Origin: Roseomonas mucosa ATCC BAA-692
GTDB taxonomy: Bacteria; Pseudomonadota; Alphaproteobacteria; Acetobacterales; Acetobacteraceae
Reading direction: 5' to 3'
Assembly: GCF_000622225.1 (NCBI RefSeq)
Contig: NZ_KK211415.1
Span: 4,952 to 49,222, forward strand
DNA: 44,271 bases
This document shows, piece after piece, positions 8,285 to 15,907 of the stretch. The translations under genes and the position numbers were made by a program. A model generated the notes under the pieces. That model did not search any database. It saw only the letters and a program-made list of their open reading frames with translations, and was not told the DNA's origin. Numbering within the stretch: the first letter of the stretch is position 1; each line of letters opens with the position of its first letter.

Positions 8285-10135
8285 ATGCAACGAGACATGC
8301 ACCGGATCTCCATTCCCGCCCCGGCGGAAAGCCCGCCCGAGGGCGCCGGCTTTCCCATCCAGAACTATGCCGCGCTGGGCGACGGGCGGTCCGTGGCGCT
8401 GATCGCGCCGGATGGGGCGGTGGGCTGGTGGTGCGTGCCCAACATGGACTCACCGCCCCTCTTCGACCGGATCCTCGATCCCGGAGAGGGCGGCTATTTC
8501 CAGATTCGCCCCGAGGGTGCCTTCGAGGTCGAGCGGCGCTATCGCCCGGACAGCAACATCCTGGAGACGCTGGTCACCACCCCGGGCGGGCGCGTCCGGG
8601 TCACGGAATCCTTGAACAGCAGCCTGGCCGGGCGCCTGCCCTGGAGCGAGTTCGCCCGGCGCATCGAGGGCCTCGCCGGAACGGTGCGGTTCCATATCCA
8701 GGCGGTCTTCGGCACGCGCGGAGACACGGCCTCGCCCTGGCTCCAGCCCAACCCGAACGGCTGCGTCTTCCATGTCGGTCCGCTGCTCGGGATGATGCGC
8801 TGCACGCCGAACATCCGCATCCTGGAGGAGCAGGACCGCAGCATCACCGCCACGGTGACGCTGTCCGAGGGTGAGCGTGCCACCGTCGCCCTCCTGGCTG
8901 CCGAGGACGAGCCGCTGGGCGTGCTGCCGATCGAGGAGATCGATGCGCGGATCGATACCAGCGACGAGGCCTGGCGCAGCTGGGCGGGGGACCTGCGCTA
9001 TGACGGTCCGCACCGGGAGGCGGTCCGGCGCAGCGCCCTGGCCCTGAAGCTGCTGCTCTATTCACCCTCCGGCGCCATCGCCGCGGCTGCCACGGCCGCG
9101 TTGCCGGAACGGATCGGCGGCGACAAGAACTACGACTACCGCTATGCCTGGATCCGCGACGCCGCCTATACGGTGAACGCCTTCCTCCGCATCGGTGCCA
9201 TGGCGGAAAGCAAGGCCGCCTTCACCTGGCTGATGCAGCGGCTGGGCGAGCACGGTCCCCGGGTACTCTATACGCTCTGCGGCGACAAGGCACCGGAGGC
9301 AAGGGTGATCGAGGCGCTGCCGGGCTATCGCGGCTCCGGCCCCGTGGTGATCGGCAATGCCGCCGCGCACCAGCACCAGCACGGCGTCTATGGCGACATC
9401 TTCGAGACGGCGGCGCTTTTCGTCGGCGACGGCCATATCATCGACCAGCGCAGCGCCCGCGTGCTGTCCGGGCTGGCGGATGAATGTGCCGATCGCTGGC
9501 GGCAAAAGGATTCCGGCATCTGGGAACTGGAGGAGCCGCAGCACTACACCATGTCCAAGATCAGCGCCTGGCAGGCCCTCGCCCGTGCGGTGGAGCTGGC
9601 GGAGGCCGGGCACCTGCCCTCCACCTGCGTGCCGCGCTGGCAGCGCGAGCGGGACCGGATCGCGGCATGGATCGACACGCATTGCTGGTCCGAGAAGCGC
9701 CGCGCCTATACCTTCTTCCCCGGCACCGAGAGACTGGATGCCTCGCTGACCCTGGCCGTGCGCTTCGGCTTCGACGGACGGGAACGCCTGTCCTCGACGC
9801 TGGACGCAATCCGGGCGGAACTCGGCCGGGGCGCCCTGCTCTACCGCTATTCCGGCGCCGAACAGGAAGAGGGGGCCTTCCTGGCCTGTTCCTTCTGGAT
9901 GGCCGAGGCCCTGGCCATGCTGGACCGCGACGCGGAAGCCGAGGCGGTCTTCACCGGCACGCTCGACGCCGTCGCCCCCGGGGTCGGCATCATGAGCGAG
10001 ATGGTGGAGCCTCGGACCGGCGACCATCTCGGCAATACGCCGCAGGGGCTGAGCCACCTTGCGCTGATCCATGCCGCCTGCACGCTCCGGGGCGACCGCA
10101 AGCGGCCGTTCGGGCGCAGGGAGGGCGCGGGCTAG
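8285..10135 (+). CDS. Glycoside hydrolase family 15 protein (glucoamylase/trehalase-like)
   Basis: A 616-residue GH15 enzyme, the usual length for bacterial cytoplasmic members. The N-terminal beta-sandwich starts with the family hallmark IQNYAALGDGRSVALIAPDG and GWWCVPNMDSPPLFD. The (alpha/alpha)6 barrel follows with GGDKNYDYRYAWIRDA, the general acid region GIWELEEPQHYTMSKISAW and the base region MSEMVEPRTGDHLGNTPQ, ending in QGLSHLALI. Known GH15 members hydrolyse alpha-glucans, trehalose or dextran; the motifs do not separate these. No signal peptide is visible, suggesting an intracellular role such as trehalose or glycogen turnover. MQRDMHRIS at 8285 is preferred over upstream in-frame starts that would add an Arg-rich stretch of low family likeness; MHRIS at 8297 is an alternative. 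Confidence 0.92.
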   Translation: MQRDMHRISIPAPAESPPEGAGFPIQNYAALGDGRSVALIAPDGAVGWWCVPNMDSPPLFDRILDPGEGGYFQIRPEGAFEVERRYRPDSNILETLVTTPGGRVRVTESLNSSLAGRLPWSEFARRIEGLAGTVRFHIQAVFGTRGDTASPWLQPNPNGCVFHVGPLLGMMRCTPNIRILEEQDRSITATVTLSEGERATVALLAAEDEPLGVLPIEEIDARIDTSDEAWRSWAGDLRYDGPHREAVRRSALALKLLLYSPSGAIAAAATAALPERIGGDKNYDYRYAWIRDAAYTVNAFLRIGAMAESKAAFTWLMQRLGEHGPRVLYTLCGDKAPEARVIEALPGYRGSGPVVIGNAAAHQHQHGVYGDIFETAALFVGDGHIIDQRSARVLSGLADECADRWRQKDSGIWELEEPQHYTMSKISAWQALARAVELAEAGHLPSTCVPRWQRERDRIAAWIDTHCWSEKRRAYTFFPGTERLDASLTLAVRFGFDGRERLSSTLDAIRAELGRGALLYRYSGAEQEEGAFLACSFWMAEALAMLDRDAEAEAVFTGTLDAVAPGVGIMSEMVEPRTGDHLGNTPQGLSHLALIHAACTLRGDRKRPFGRREGAG

Positions 10136-10218
10136 AACAGGCTCGCCGGCGGGGTGCATGGGGCCGGGGTGCCCGCGTCTTCCCCCCGGACCGTGGTCCC
10201 TGTGCCCGGTGCGGGGGA

Positions 10219-10860
10219 CTATGCCAGGGTGGCGAGCAGGGCCTGGGCGACGGCCGCCTGGCAGGGCTCGATCACCGGCAGGCCGAGCGCATCCTCCAGG
10301 AAGCGCCGGTGCCCGGCCATGCCGGCGCAGCCGAGGATCACGCTGTCCGCTCCCCGTGCCTTCAGCGCCTGCCCGAGTTCGAGCAGGCGGGGCCGGGGTC
10401 CTTCCGTGCCCGTCAGGATCTCCATGGGCAGGTTCAGCGGCAGGCTCGCGACGCAGCGCGCCTCCAGACCCATGGCCTGCAACACGCGGCGCTGACGCTG
10501 CACGCTCGCCTCGACGAAGGCGATGATGCCGAAACGCTCGCCCCGCGCCACCGCGGCGGCGATGCCGGAACGCAGCGCGCCGAGAACCGGCCGCGGGGTC
10601 ACGCTGCGGAGCAGGTCGATGGCCGGGTCGGAGACGCAGGCGATGACATAGGCCTCGGCTGGCTCCGCCTCCACGAGACGGCAGAGCGGCTCGGCCACTG
10701 CGTGCCAGTCTCGCCAGGTCGCGATGGCGGGTGGACCTTCCGGCAGGCCGGTCACTTCCAGCCGGGGCCCGTGCGCCATGGCCTGGGGCTGCACCGAGGC
10801 CCGGATCGTGTCGGTGCAGCTCGGCGAGCTGTTCGGGTTGATCACCAGGATACGGGACAT
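10219..10860 (-). CDS. Asp/Glu/hydantoin racemase family protein (hydantoin racemase-like)
   Basis: A 213-residue member of the cofactor-independent Asp/Glu racemase superfamily, closest in look to hydantoin racemases. MSRILVINPNSS is the typical beginning of hydantoin racemases. The two catalytic cysteines are visible as Cys75 in YVIACVSDPA and Cys178 in VILGCAGMAG, at nearly the positions known for bacterial hydantoin racemases. The ATG at 10860 is preceded by GGAAAGG; an upstream in-frame start would add 29 unlike residues. The gene lies 83 bp downstream of the N-carbamoylase gene on the same strand, which supports a role in hydantoin or N-carbamoyl amino acid metabolism. No hydantoinase is present in the window. 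Confidence 0.85.
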   Translation of the reverse strand: MSRILVINPNSSPSCTDTIRASVQPQAMAHGPRLEVTGLPEGPPAIATWRDWHAVAEPLCRLVEAEPAEAYVIACVSDPAIDLLRSVTPRPVLGALRSGIAAAVARGERFGIIAFVEASVQRQRRVLQAMGLEARCVASLPLNLPMEILTGTEGPRPRLLELGQALKARGADSVILGCAGMAGHRRFLEDALGLPVIEPCQAAVAQALLATLA

Positions 10861-10943
10861 GCCGGAAGCCTTTCCTGCGAAATGGATCGCCCGGCAGGTC
10901 GCAGCCGCCCCGCGCAGCCCGTGGCTGCCAGCGCCTGCGCACA

Positions 10944-11885
10944 TCAATCCGGCAGGATGGCACCGACCTGCTCGGTGATGCGGCGGTAATGCTCGGGGCG
11001 GCGATGGGCGGCGAAGTTGAACATCTTCTCCTTGCCCTGGCGGCAGGCGTCGAGGTCGCAGTCGGCCACCACCACCTCGTCGCCCAGGGTCTTGGCCTGC
11101 GCCACGATCACCCCGTTCGGATCGACGATCACCGAGCTGCCGATCAGCCCGGAGCCGTCCTCGTTGCCGGCCTTGGCCACGCTCACCGCCCAGGTCGCGT
11201 TCATGTAGGCATTGGCCTGCGCCGCCAGGTTGGAGTGGAAGGTGCGGATCTCCTCGTTCTCGGTGCTGCCGCCATTCGGGTCATAGGCGGCGGAGTTGTA
11301 GCCGATCAGCATCAGTTCCACGCCCTGCAGCCCATAGGCACGCCAGGCTTCCGGCCAGCGGCGGTCGTTGCAGATCAGCATGCCCATCACCGGCCGGCCC
11401 CAGGCCTCCGGACCCCGGAAAGCCTCGAAACCCTGGTCGCCGTATTCGAAGTAGCGCTTCTCCAGCTGCTGGAAGCGGTCCCCCACACGCGGCTCCACCG
11501 AGCCGGGCAGGTGCACCTTGCGGTACCTGGCCAGGATGCTGCCATCGGGGCTGGTGGTGATGGCGCTGTTGAAGCGCCGCCCTTCCGGTGTGCGCTCGGC
11601 ATAGCCGACATAGAAGCCAACACCCAGCGCCTTCGCGCGGTCGAAGAGCGGCTGCACCGAGGGGTTGGGCATGGCTGTCTCGTAGTACTGGTCGAGCTCC
11701 GCCCCCTCCAGCAGCCAGCGGGGGAAGAAGGTGGTGAAGGCCAGTTCGGGGAAGACCACGAGCTGCGCCCCCTGGCCTGCCGCCTGTTCCAGCAGCGCGA
11801 TCAGGCGGGCCAGCACCGCTTCCCGGCTGTCCACGCACTGGGTGGGTCCCATCTGGGCGGCGGCGAGGCGGAGGATGCGGGACAT
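10944..11885 (-). CDS. N-carbamoyl-D-amino acid hydrolase-like nitrilase-superfamily amidase
   Basis: A 313-residue carbon-nitrogen hydrolase. The Glu-Lys-Cys triad of the nitrilase superfamily is complete: Glu47 in VVFPELAFTTFFPRW, Lys123 in YRKVHLPG and Cys172 in LICNDRRWPE. The wording of these motifs and the LIGYNSAAYDPNGG block match N-carbamoyl-D-amino acid amidohydrolases, which release the free D-amino acid, CO2 and ammonia. ATG 11885 is chosen because MSRILRLAAAQMGPTQ aligns with the family start; the upstream in-frame ATG adds 20 atypical residues. It forms a two-gene set with the hydantoin racemase gene downstream and is transcribed away from a LysR gene, its likely regulator. Confidence 0.88.
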   Translation of the reverse strand: MSRILRLAAAQMGPTQCVDSREAVLARLIALLEQAAGQGAQLVVFPELAFTTFFPRWLLEGAELDQYYETAMPNPSVQPLFDRAKALGVGFYVGYAERTPEGRRFNSAITTSPDGSILARYRKVHLPGSVEPRVGDRFQQLEKRYFEYGDQGFEAFRGPEAWGRPVMGMLICNDRRWPEAWRAYGLQGVELMLIGYNSAAYDPNGGSTENEEIRTFHSNLAAQANAYMNATWAVSVAKAGNEDGSGLIGSSVIVDPNGVIVAQAKTLGDEVVVADCDLDACRQGKEKMFNFAAHRRPEHYRRITEQVGAILPD

Positions 11886-11961
11886 GGCGGGAACCTTGTT
11901 GGCCGGAAGCGCTCCGATCATGCGAAGCGTTTCTGGGCAGCACAAGGGCCAATGCCATGGA

Positions 11962-11978
11962 ATAATTGCCGGAGTTAT
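11962..11978. promoter_or_regulatory. Candidate LysR operator (ATAA-N9-TTAT dyad)
   Basis: In the 116-bp space between the divergent N-carbamoylase and LysR genes, an A+T-rich interrupted dyad ATAA-TTGCCGGAG-TTAT stands out from GC-rich flanks. LysR-type proteins usually bind interrupted dyads around T-N11-A in such divergent spaces, so this is the most likely operator. This is seen by eye only. Confidence 0.35.
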
Positions 11979-12001
11979 ATGGTTTGTTTATAGGCTGCCG
12001 C

Positions 12002-12892
12002 ATGCTTACGCTGCGCCAGCTGGAAATCCTCCGCACCATGGTCCGCTTCCAGACCACCATGGCCACAGCCCGGCACCTGAACCTCTCGCAGCCCGCGGTC
12101 AGCACCGCCATCCGCCAGATCGAGGCGCAGCTCGGCTTCCCGCTCTTCGAGCGTGTCAACAACCGCCTCCATCCGCTGGAGGCAGCGAGCATCGTGCAGG
12201 AGGAAGCAGAGCCCCTGCTCGCCCTGCATGCGGCGCTGACGGATCGCCTGCAGGACCTGCGCGAGGCCAAGACCAGCCGCCTGCGCATCCTCTCGACACC
12301 GCCCCTGGGACAGGGCGTGGTGCCGCGGGTGCTGGGCGGCTTCGCCCGGCGCCATCCGAAGCTGAAGATCCATTTCGACATCCGCGACCTGAACGACGTC
12401 GTCCGCGCCGTGGAAAGCGGGGCCGCCGATCTTGGCATCGGGCTCGGCCTGGGGCCTCAGGCGATGCTGGAGGTGGAGGTGCTGGCCGAGGCGCGGATGG
12501 TCGCCATCTGCCCGCCCGGCCATGCGCTCGCCGGGCTTGCCGTGGTGACACCCGGGGATCTGGGCGCACACAGCCTGGTCGCGCTGGATGCCGATACGCG
12601 CATGGGGGCCGCCGTGCGTCATGCCTTTCAGTCCGCGCGGCAGCCCTTCCTGTTCCGGGCGGAGGTCCGCACCTGCAGCACCGCCTGCGCCCTGGTCGAG
12701 ACGGGCACCGGCGTCTCCGTGGTCGATCCCTTCTCCGCCGCGCATCCGCCGCCCGGCAGGCTGGAGATCCGTCCCTTCGAGCCGGCCATCCCTGCCACCG
12801 CCTGGGCCTTCTGGTCGAACCGCAAGCCGCTCTCACCACTCGGCCGCCGCTTCATCGGAGAGGTGAGACTTGCACTGGCGCCGAAGCCATGA
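12002..12892 (+). CDS. LysR-family transcriptional regulator
   Basis: A 296-residue LysR regulator. The helix-turn-helix occupies about residues 1-60, with MLTLRQLEILRTMVRFQTTM, LNLSQPAVSTAIRQIEAQLG and PLFERVNNRLHP. The effector domain begins near residue 90 (RLRILSTPPLG) and contains ESGAADLGIGLGLG and the C-terminal GTGVSVVDPF. The start at 12002 is chosen because MLTLRQLE is the canonical beginning; an earlier in-frame ATG would add 12 residues and sit inside the likely operator. It diverges from the N-carbamoylase/hydantoin racemase pair and probably regulates it. Its end faces the ribokinase gene with 32 bp between. Confidence 0.92.
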   Translation: MLTLRQLEILRTMVRFQTTMATARHLNLSQPAVSTAIRQIEAQLGFPLFERVNNRLHPLEAASIVQEEAEPLLALHAALTDRLQDLREAKTSRLRILSTPPLGQGVVPRVLGGFARRHPKLKIHFDIRDLNDVVRAVESGAADLGIGLGLGPQAMLEVEVLAEARMVAICPPGHALAGLAVVTPGDLGAHSLVALDADTRMGAAVRHAFQSARQPFLFRAEVRTCSTACALVETGTGVSVVDPFSAAHPPPGRLEIRPFEPAIPATAWAFWSNRKPLSPLGRRFIGEVRLALAPKP

Positions 12893-12924
12893 GGGCTGCC
12901 CGCCGAACAGTGAGCGCCGAGCTG

Positions 12925-13893
12925 TCAGAACGCTCCGCGCGCCCCGGTCAGGCCGGCGCGGAAGGCCTCGAAGCCCGCGGCATCCGCGAAGGCCTTCTGC
13001 GTGCCGGGGCGTGTGATGGAATCCGCGGCATAGGTGGCGCCCCAGGCCATGGCGGCCTCGATGTCGCGCGAGCGGACGTAGTGCTGGGCGAAGGCGCCGA
13101 TGAAGGCGTCCCCGGCACCGCTGGTGTCGCGCGGCCGGACCGTCACGGGCGGCACATGCCGCACCCTTTCCGCCGTCACCAGCAGGGCCCCTTCGGCCCC
13201 CAGCGTGACGATCACCGTGCGGACGCCTTTCTCCACCAGCACCCTCGCCGCCCGCTCCGCTTCCTCGCGCGTGGCGGTGGGCAGGCCGGTCATGATGGCG
13301 AGCTCCGTCTGGTTCGGCACGAGGAAGGTGGCGGCGAGGACCCGTCCGACATCGAGCTCCGGCGTCGCCGGCGCCGGGTTCAGCAGAACCTCGATCCCTT
13401 CCCGCGTCGCCCAGTCGATGGTGTGGTAGACCGTCTCCAGTGGGATCTCGAGTTGCAGCAGGATCAGGCTGCATCGCCGCAGGTCCTCCGCCGCCGCCTC
13501 GACATCGGCGGGCAGCAGGTGCTCGTTGGCGCCCTTGACGATCAGGATGCGGTTTTCGCCTGAAAGTTCGACGAAGATCGGCGCCACGCCGCTCTGCGTG
13601 CCCGGCACGGCACGGACATGGCGCGCGTCGATCCCGGATTCCTGGAAGTTGCGGATCGTGCCCTCGCCGAAAAGGTCGTCGCCGACACGGCTGACCAGCA
13701 TCACATCGCCCCCCAGCCGGGCGGCGGCGACGGCCTGGTTGGCACCCTTGCCGCCATGGCCCATCGAGAAGGACGGGGCCGCCAGGGTTTCCCCGGCCTC
13801 GGGCATGCGATCGATATAGGTCACGAGATCGACCATGTTGCTGCCGACCACGCCGATACGGCCGCCGGAACTATGCCTGTTGCTTCCGACCAT
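12925..13893 (-). CDS. Ribokinase / PfkB-family sugar kinase
   Basis: A 322-residue PfkB-family carbohydrate kinase most like ribokinase, which phosphorylates D-ribose at O5 with ATP. The N-terminal GRIGVVGSNMVDLVTYID precedes PfkB signature 1 (MGHGGKGANQAVAAARLG, about residues 44-61). The nucleotide and catalytic motif DTSGAGDAFIGAFA near residue 257 holds the base Asp. Lengths and motif spacing are normal. No ribose transporter or RbsD is adjacent, and other sugars or nucleosides are possible substrates. It is a single-gene unit between a convergent LysR gene and the aminotransferase upstream of it on the same strand. Confidence 0.85.
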   Translation of the reverse strand: MVGSNRHSSGGRIGVVGSNMVDLVTYIDRMPEAGETLAAPSFSMGHGGKGANQAVAAARLGGDVMLVSRVGDDLFGEGTIRNFQESGIDARHVRAVPGTQSGVAPIFVELSGENRILIVKGANEHLLPADVEAAAEDLRRCSLILLQLEIPLETVYHTIDWATREGIEVLLNPAPATPELDVGRVLAATFLVPNQTELAIMTGLPTATREEAERAARVLVEKGVRTVIVTLGAEGALLVTAERVRHVPPVTVRPRDTSGAGDAFIGAFAQHYVRSRDIEAAMAWGATYAADSITRPGTQKAFADAAGFEAFRAGLTGARGAF

Positions 13894-14022
13894 GGTTTCC
13901 TTGGTCCCCTCGTCTGTCTTGTCATTGGCCGGTCAGCGGCGCCAGCCTCGCTGGCTCCAGGGGCGTTTGATCGGATGCATCGCGCGTTGGCATCCCCCGG
14001 GGGCGCAGCATTGGCGCCGATA

Positions 14023-14062
14023 GCCCAAGGAGGCCAGTTGTCGGGCGGCGGCCTCCTTGGGC
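14023..14062 (-). terminator. Strong stem-loop, probable terminator of the aminotransferase gene
   Basis: GCCCAAGGAGGCC at 14023-14035 is perfectly complementary to GGCCTCCTTGGGC at 14050-14062, giving a 13-bp stem with a 14-base loop. It lies about 80 bp past the aminotransferase stop (leftward) and 130 bp upstream of the ribokinase start. There is no clear U-tract on either side, so rho-independent termination is likely but not certain; an RNA-stabilising or attenuator role is possible. Confidence 0.5.
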
Positions 14063-14141
14063 GTGATACGAACCATTGCTTTCAGCGGCCTGCCGGCCCG
14101 CGAAGGTCGCCGCCGATGCGGCGGGCCTCACGGGCAGGACG

Positions 14142-15524
14142 CTAGGCGGTGACGGCGGTCAGCGCCTGGTCGATCGCATCGGTGATGCGGTCGATGTCCT
14201 TCTCCGTCGCGATCAGGGCGGGGCTGAGGGTCAGGGTGTTGTTCAGCCCCGGCAAGGAGCGGTTGGTGGCGCCGATGATGACGCCGGCCTCCATGCACTT
14301 CGCCACCACGGCCTGGACCTTGGCCTCGGCCAGCGGCTCCTTGGTCCTGCGGTCCGCCACCAGCTCGGCGCCTTGGAACAGGCCGCAGCCGCGCACGTCG
14401 CCGATCACCGCATGGCGTTCCATCAGGGCCAGCAGGTTGCCGCGCAGGCGCTGGCCCATCGCCGTCGTGTTCTCCAGCAGGCCCTCATCCTCGATGATCC
14501 GCATGTTCTCCAGTGCCGCCGCAGGGCCGGCGAGGCAGCCGCCGAAGGTGGAGATGTCGCGGAAGTAGCTCATCGGATCGGCGGCATTGTCCTTGAACAG
14601 GTCGAAGACCGCCTCGGTCGTCACGGTGCAGGAGATCGCTGCGTAGCCCGAGGCCAGGCCCTTCGCCATGGTCACGAAATCCGGCTTCACCCCATACTGC
14701 TGGTAGCCGAACCAGGCCCCCGTCCGGCCCAGGCCGCAGACCACCTCGTCGATATGCAGGAGGACGTCGTACTTGCGGCAGATCTCCTGCACGCGCGGCC
14801 AGTAGCTGGCCGGCGGGGTGATGACGCCGCCGCCGGCGGTGATGGGCTCCAGGCAGATGGCCCCGATCGTGTCCGGCCCCTCGCGCAGGATGACCTCCTC
14901 GATCGCATTGGCGGCGGCAATGCCGTAATCCGCGGCATCCGGGTACTGGCTGCGGTACTCCAGGCAGTGCGGCACCTCCACGAAGCCCTCGGGGAAGGGG
15001 CCGTAATCGGCATTGCGCTGCGGCTGGCCGCAGGCGGCCAGGGCGCCGAAGGTGGTGCCGTGGTAGTCGCGCTCGCGATAGAGGATCTTCCACTTGCGGC
15101 CGCCGTGATGGCGCGCGGCGATCTGGCGCACCATCTTGAAGACCTTCTCGTTCGCCTCGGAACCGGAGTTCGAGTAATAGACGCGGGTCAGGCCCGGCAT
15201 CTTCTCGATCAGCCGCTTCGCGAAGGCCGCCCCCGGCGCGCTACCCTTGGCGCCGGCGAAGTAGTTCAGCTTCACCAGCTGCTCGCGCACCACATCGGCG
15301 ATCGATTCACGGCCATAGCCGACATTGACCGTCCAGACCCCACCGGAGGTGGCGTCCAGATACTCCTTGCCCTTGGCATCCCACACGCGCATGCCCCGGC
15401 CTTCGACCATCAGCTGCGGATCGACGGTCTCATAGGCCTTGTGCTGGGAAAGATGGTGCCAGACATGGGCGCGGTCGGCCTCGATCAGCCCGGCGATGTC
15501 GTTGGTCTTCGGAACGTAGTTCAT
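14142..15524 (-). CDS. Class III aminotransferase, taurine:pyruvate aminotransferase-like
   Basis: A 460-residue PLP-dependent class III (omega) transaminase. The pattern DRAHVWHHLSQHKAYE, then SGGVWTVNVGYGR, NYFAGAKGSAPG, YYSNSGSEANEKVFKMVRQI and RERDYHGTT, closely resembles alphaproteobacterial taurine:pyruvate aminotransferases, which make sulfoacetaldehyde and alanine. The catalytic lysine is in DFVTMAKGLASGYAAI and the cofactor-binding aspartate in LLHIDEVVCGLGRTG. The family also includes beta-alanine and other omega-amino acid transaminases, and no taurine transporter, sulfoacetaldehyde acetyltransferase or TauR is nearby, so the substrate is open. ATG 15524 with GAAGGG upstream is preferred; a longer in-frame start would add 52 unrelated residues. 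Confidence 0.85.
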   Translation of the reverse strand: MNYVPKTNDIAGLIEADRAHVWHHLSQHKAYETVDPQLMVEGRGMRVWDAKGKEYLDATSGGVWTVNVGYGRESIADVVREQLVKLNYFAGAKGSAPGAAFAKRLIEKMPGLTRVYYSNSGSEANEKVFKMVRQIAARHHGGRKWKILYRERDYHGTTFGALAACGQPQRNADYGPFPEGFVEVPHCLEYRSQYPDAADYGIAAANAIEEVILREGPDTIGAICLEPITAGGGVITPPASYWPRVQEICRKYDVLLHIDEVVCGLGRTGAWFGYQQYGVKPDFVTMAKGLASGYAAISCTVTTEAVFDLFKDNAADPMSYFRDISTFGGCLAGPAAALENMRIIEDEGLLENTTAMGQRLRGNLLALMERHAVIGDVRGCGLFQGAELVADRRTKEPLAEAKVQAVVAKCMEAGVIIGATNRSLPGLNNTLTLSPALIATEKDIDRITDAIDQALTAVTA

Positions 15525-15907
15525 GATCAGCCCTTCGCTGGATCGTCCGGACCGGACATGCGCCGTACGATCAGATGCCCCATCAACATGCCCCCTGGCC
15601 GACATGCTCCCGGCACGGGCGAACGCAGGCACGCGCCCGGCTGCCCCGACCGGCCCGTTCGGCATCCGGAAGAGCCGCACGCCACGCCCTGTGGCAAGGC
15701 GTCACGGCCCATGACCCGATGGAACAGGCCGGCCGCGATACCAGGAACATGCTGGAATGACGGCGTCGGGAAGCGTAACGCGATGCGGCACCCGGCCTCA
15801 AGCCCCGGCGGGCATCGCGCGGAGCGGAATGCGGCGGAGGCCCGGCCGTCAGGCCCGGTCCACCATGCGTATGCCACCCGGCGAAGCGGACGCGGCCTGG
15901 GGGCGGC
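15525..15907. other. Intergenic region without recognisable gene
   Basis: This 383-bp space lies between the start of the aminotransferase gene and the end of the hybrid histidine kinase gene, both read leftward. Short frames occur on both strands but none has family likeness or a ribosome site. It must hold the aminotransferase promoter; I could not place it with confidence. Confidence 0.5.
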
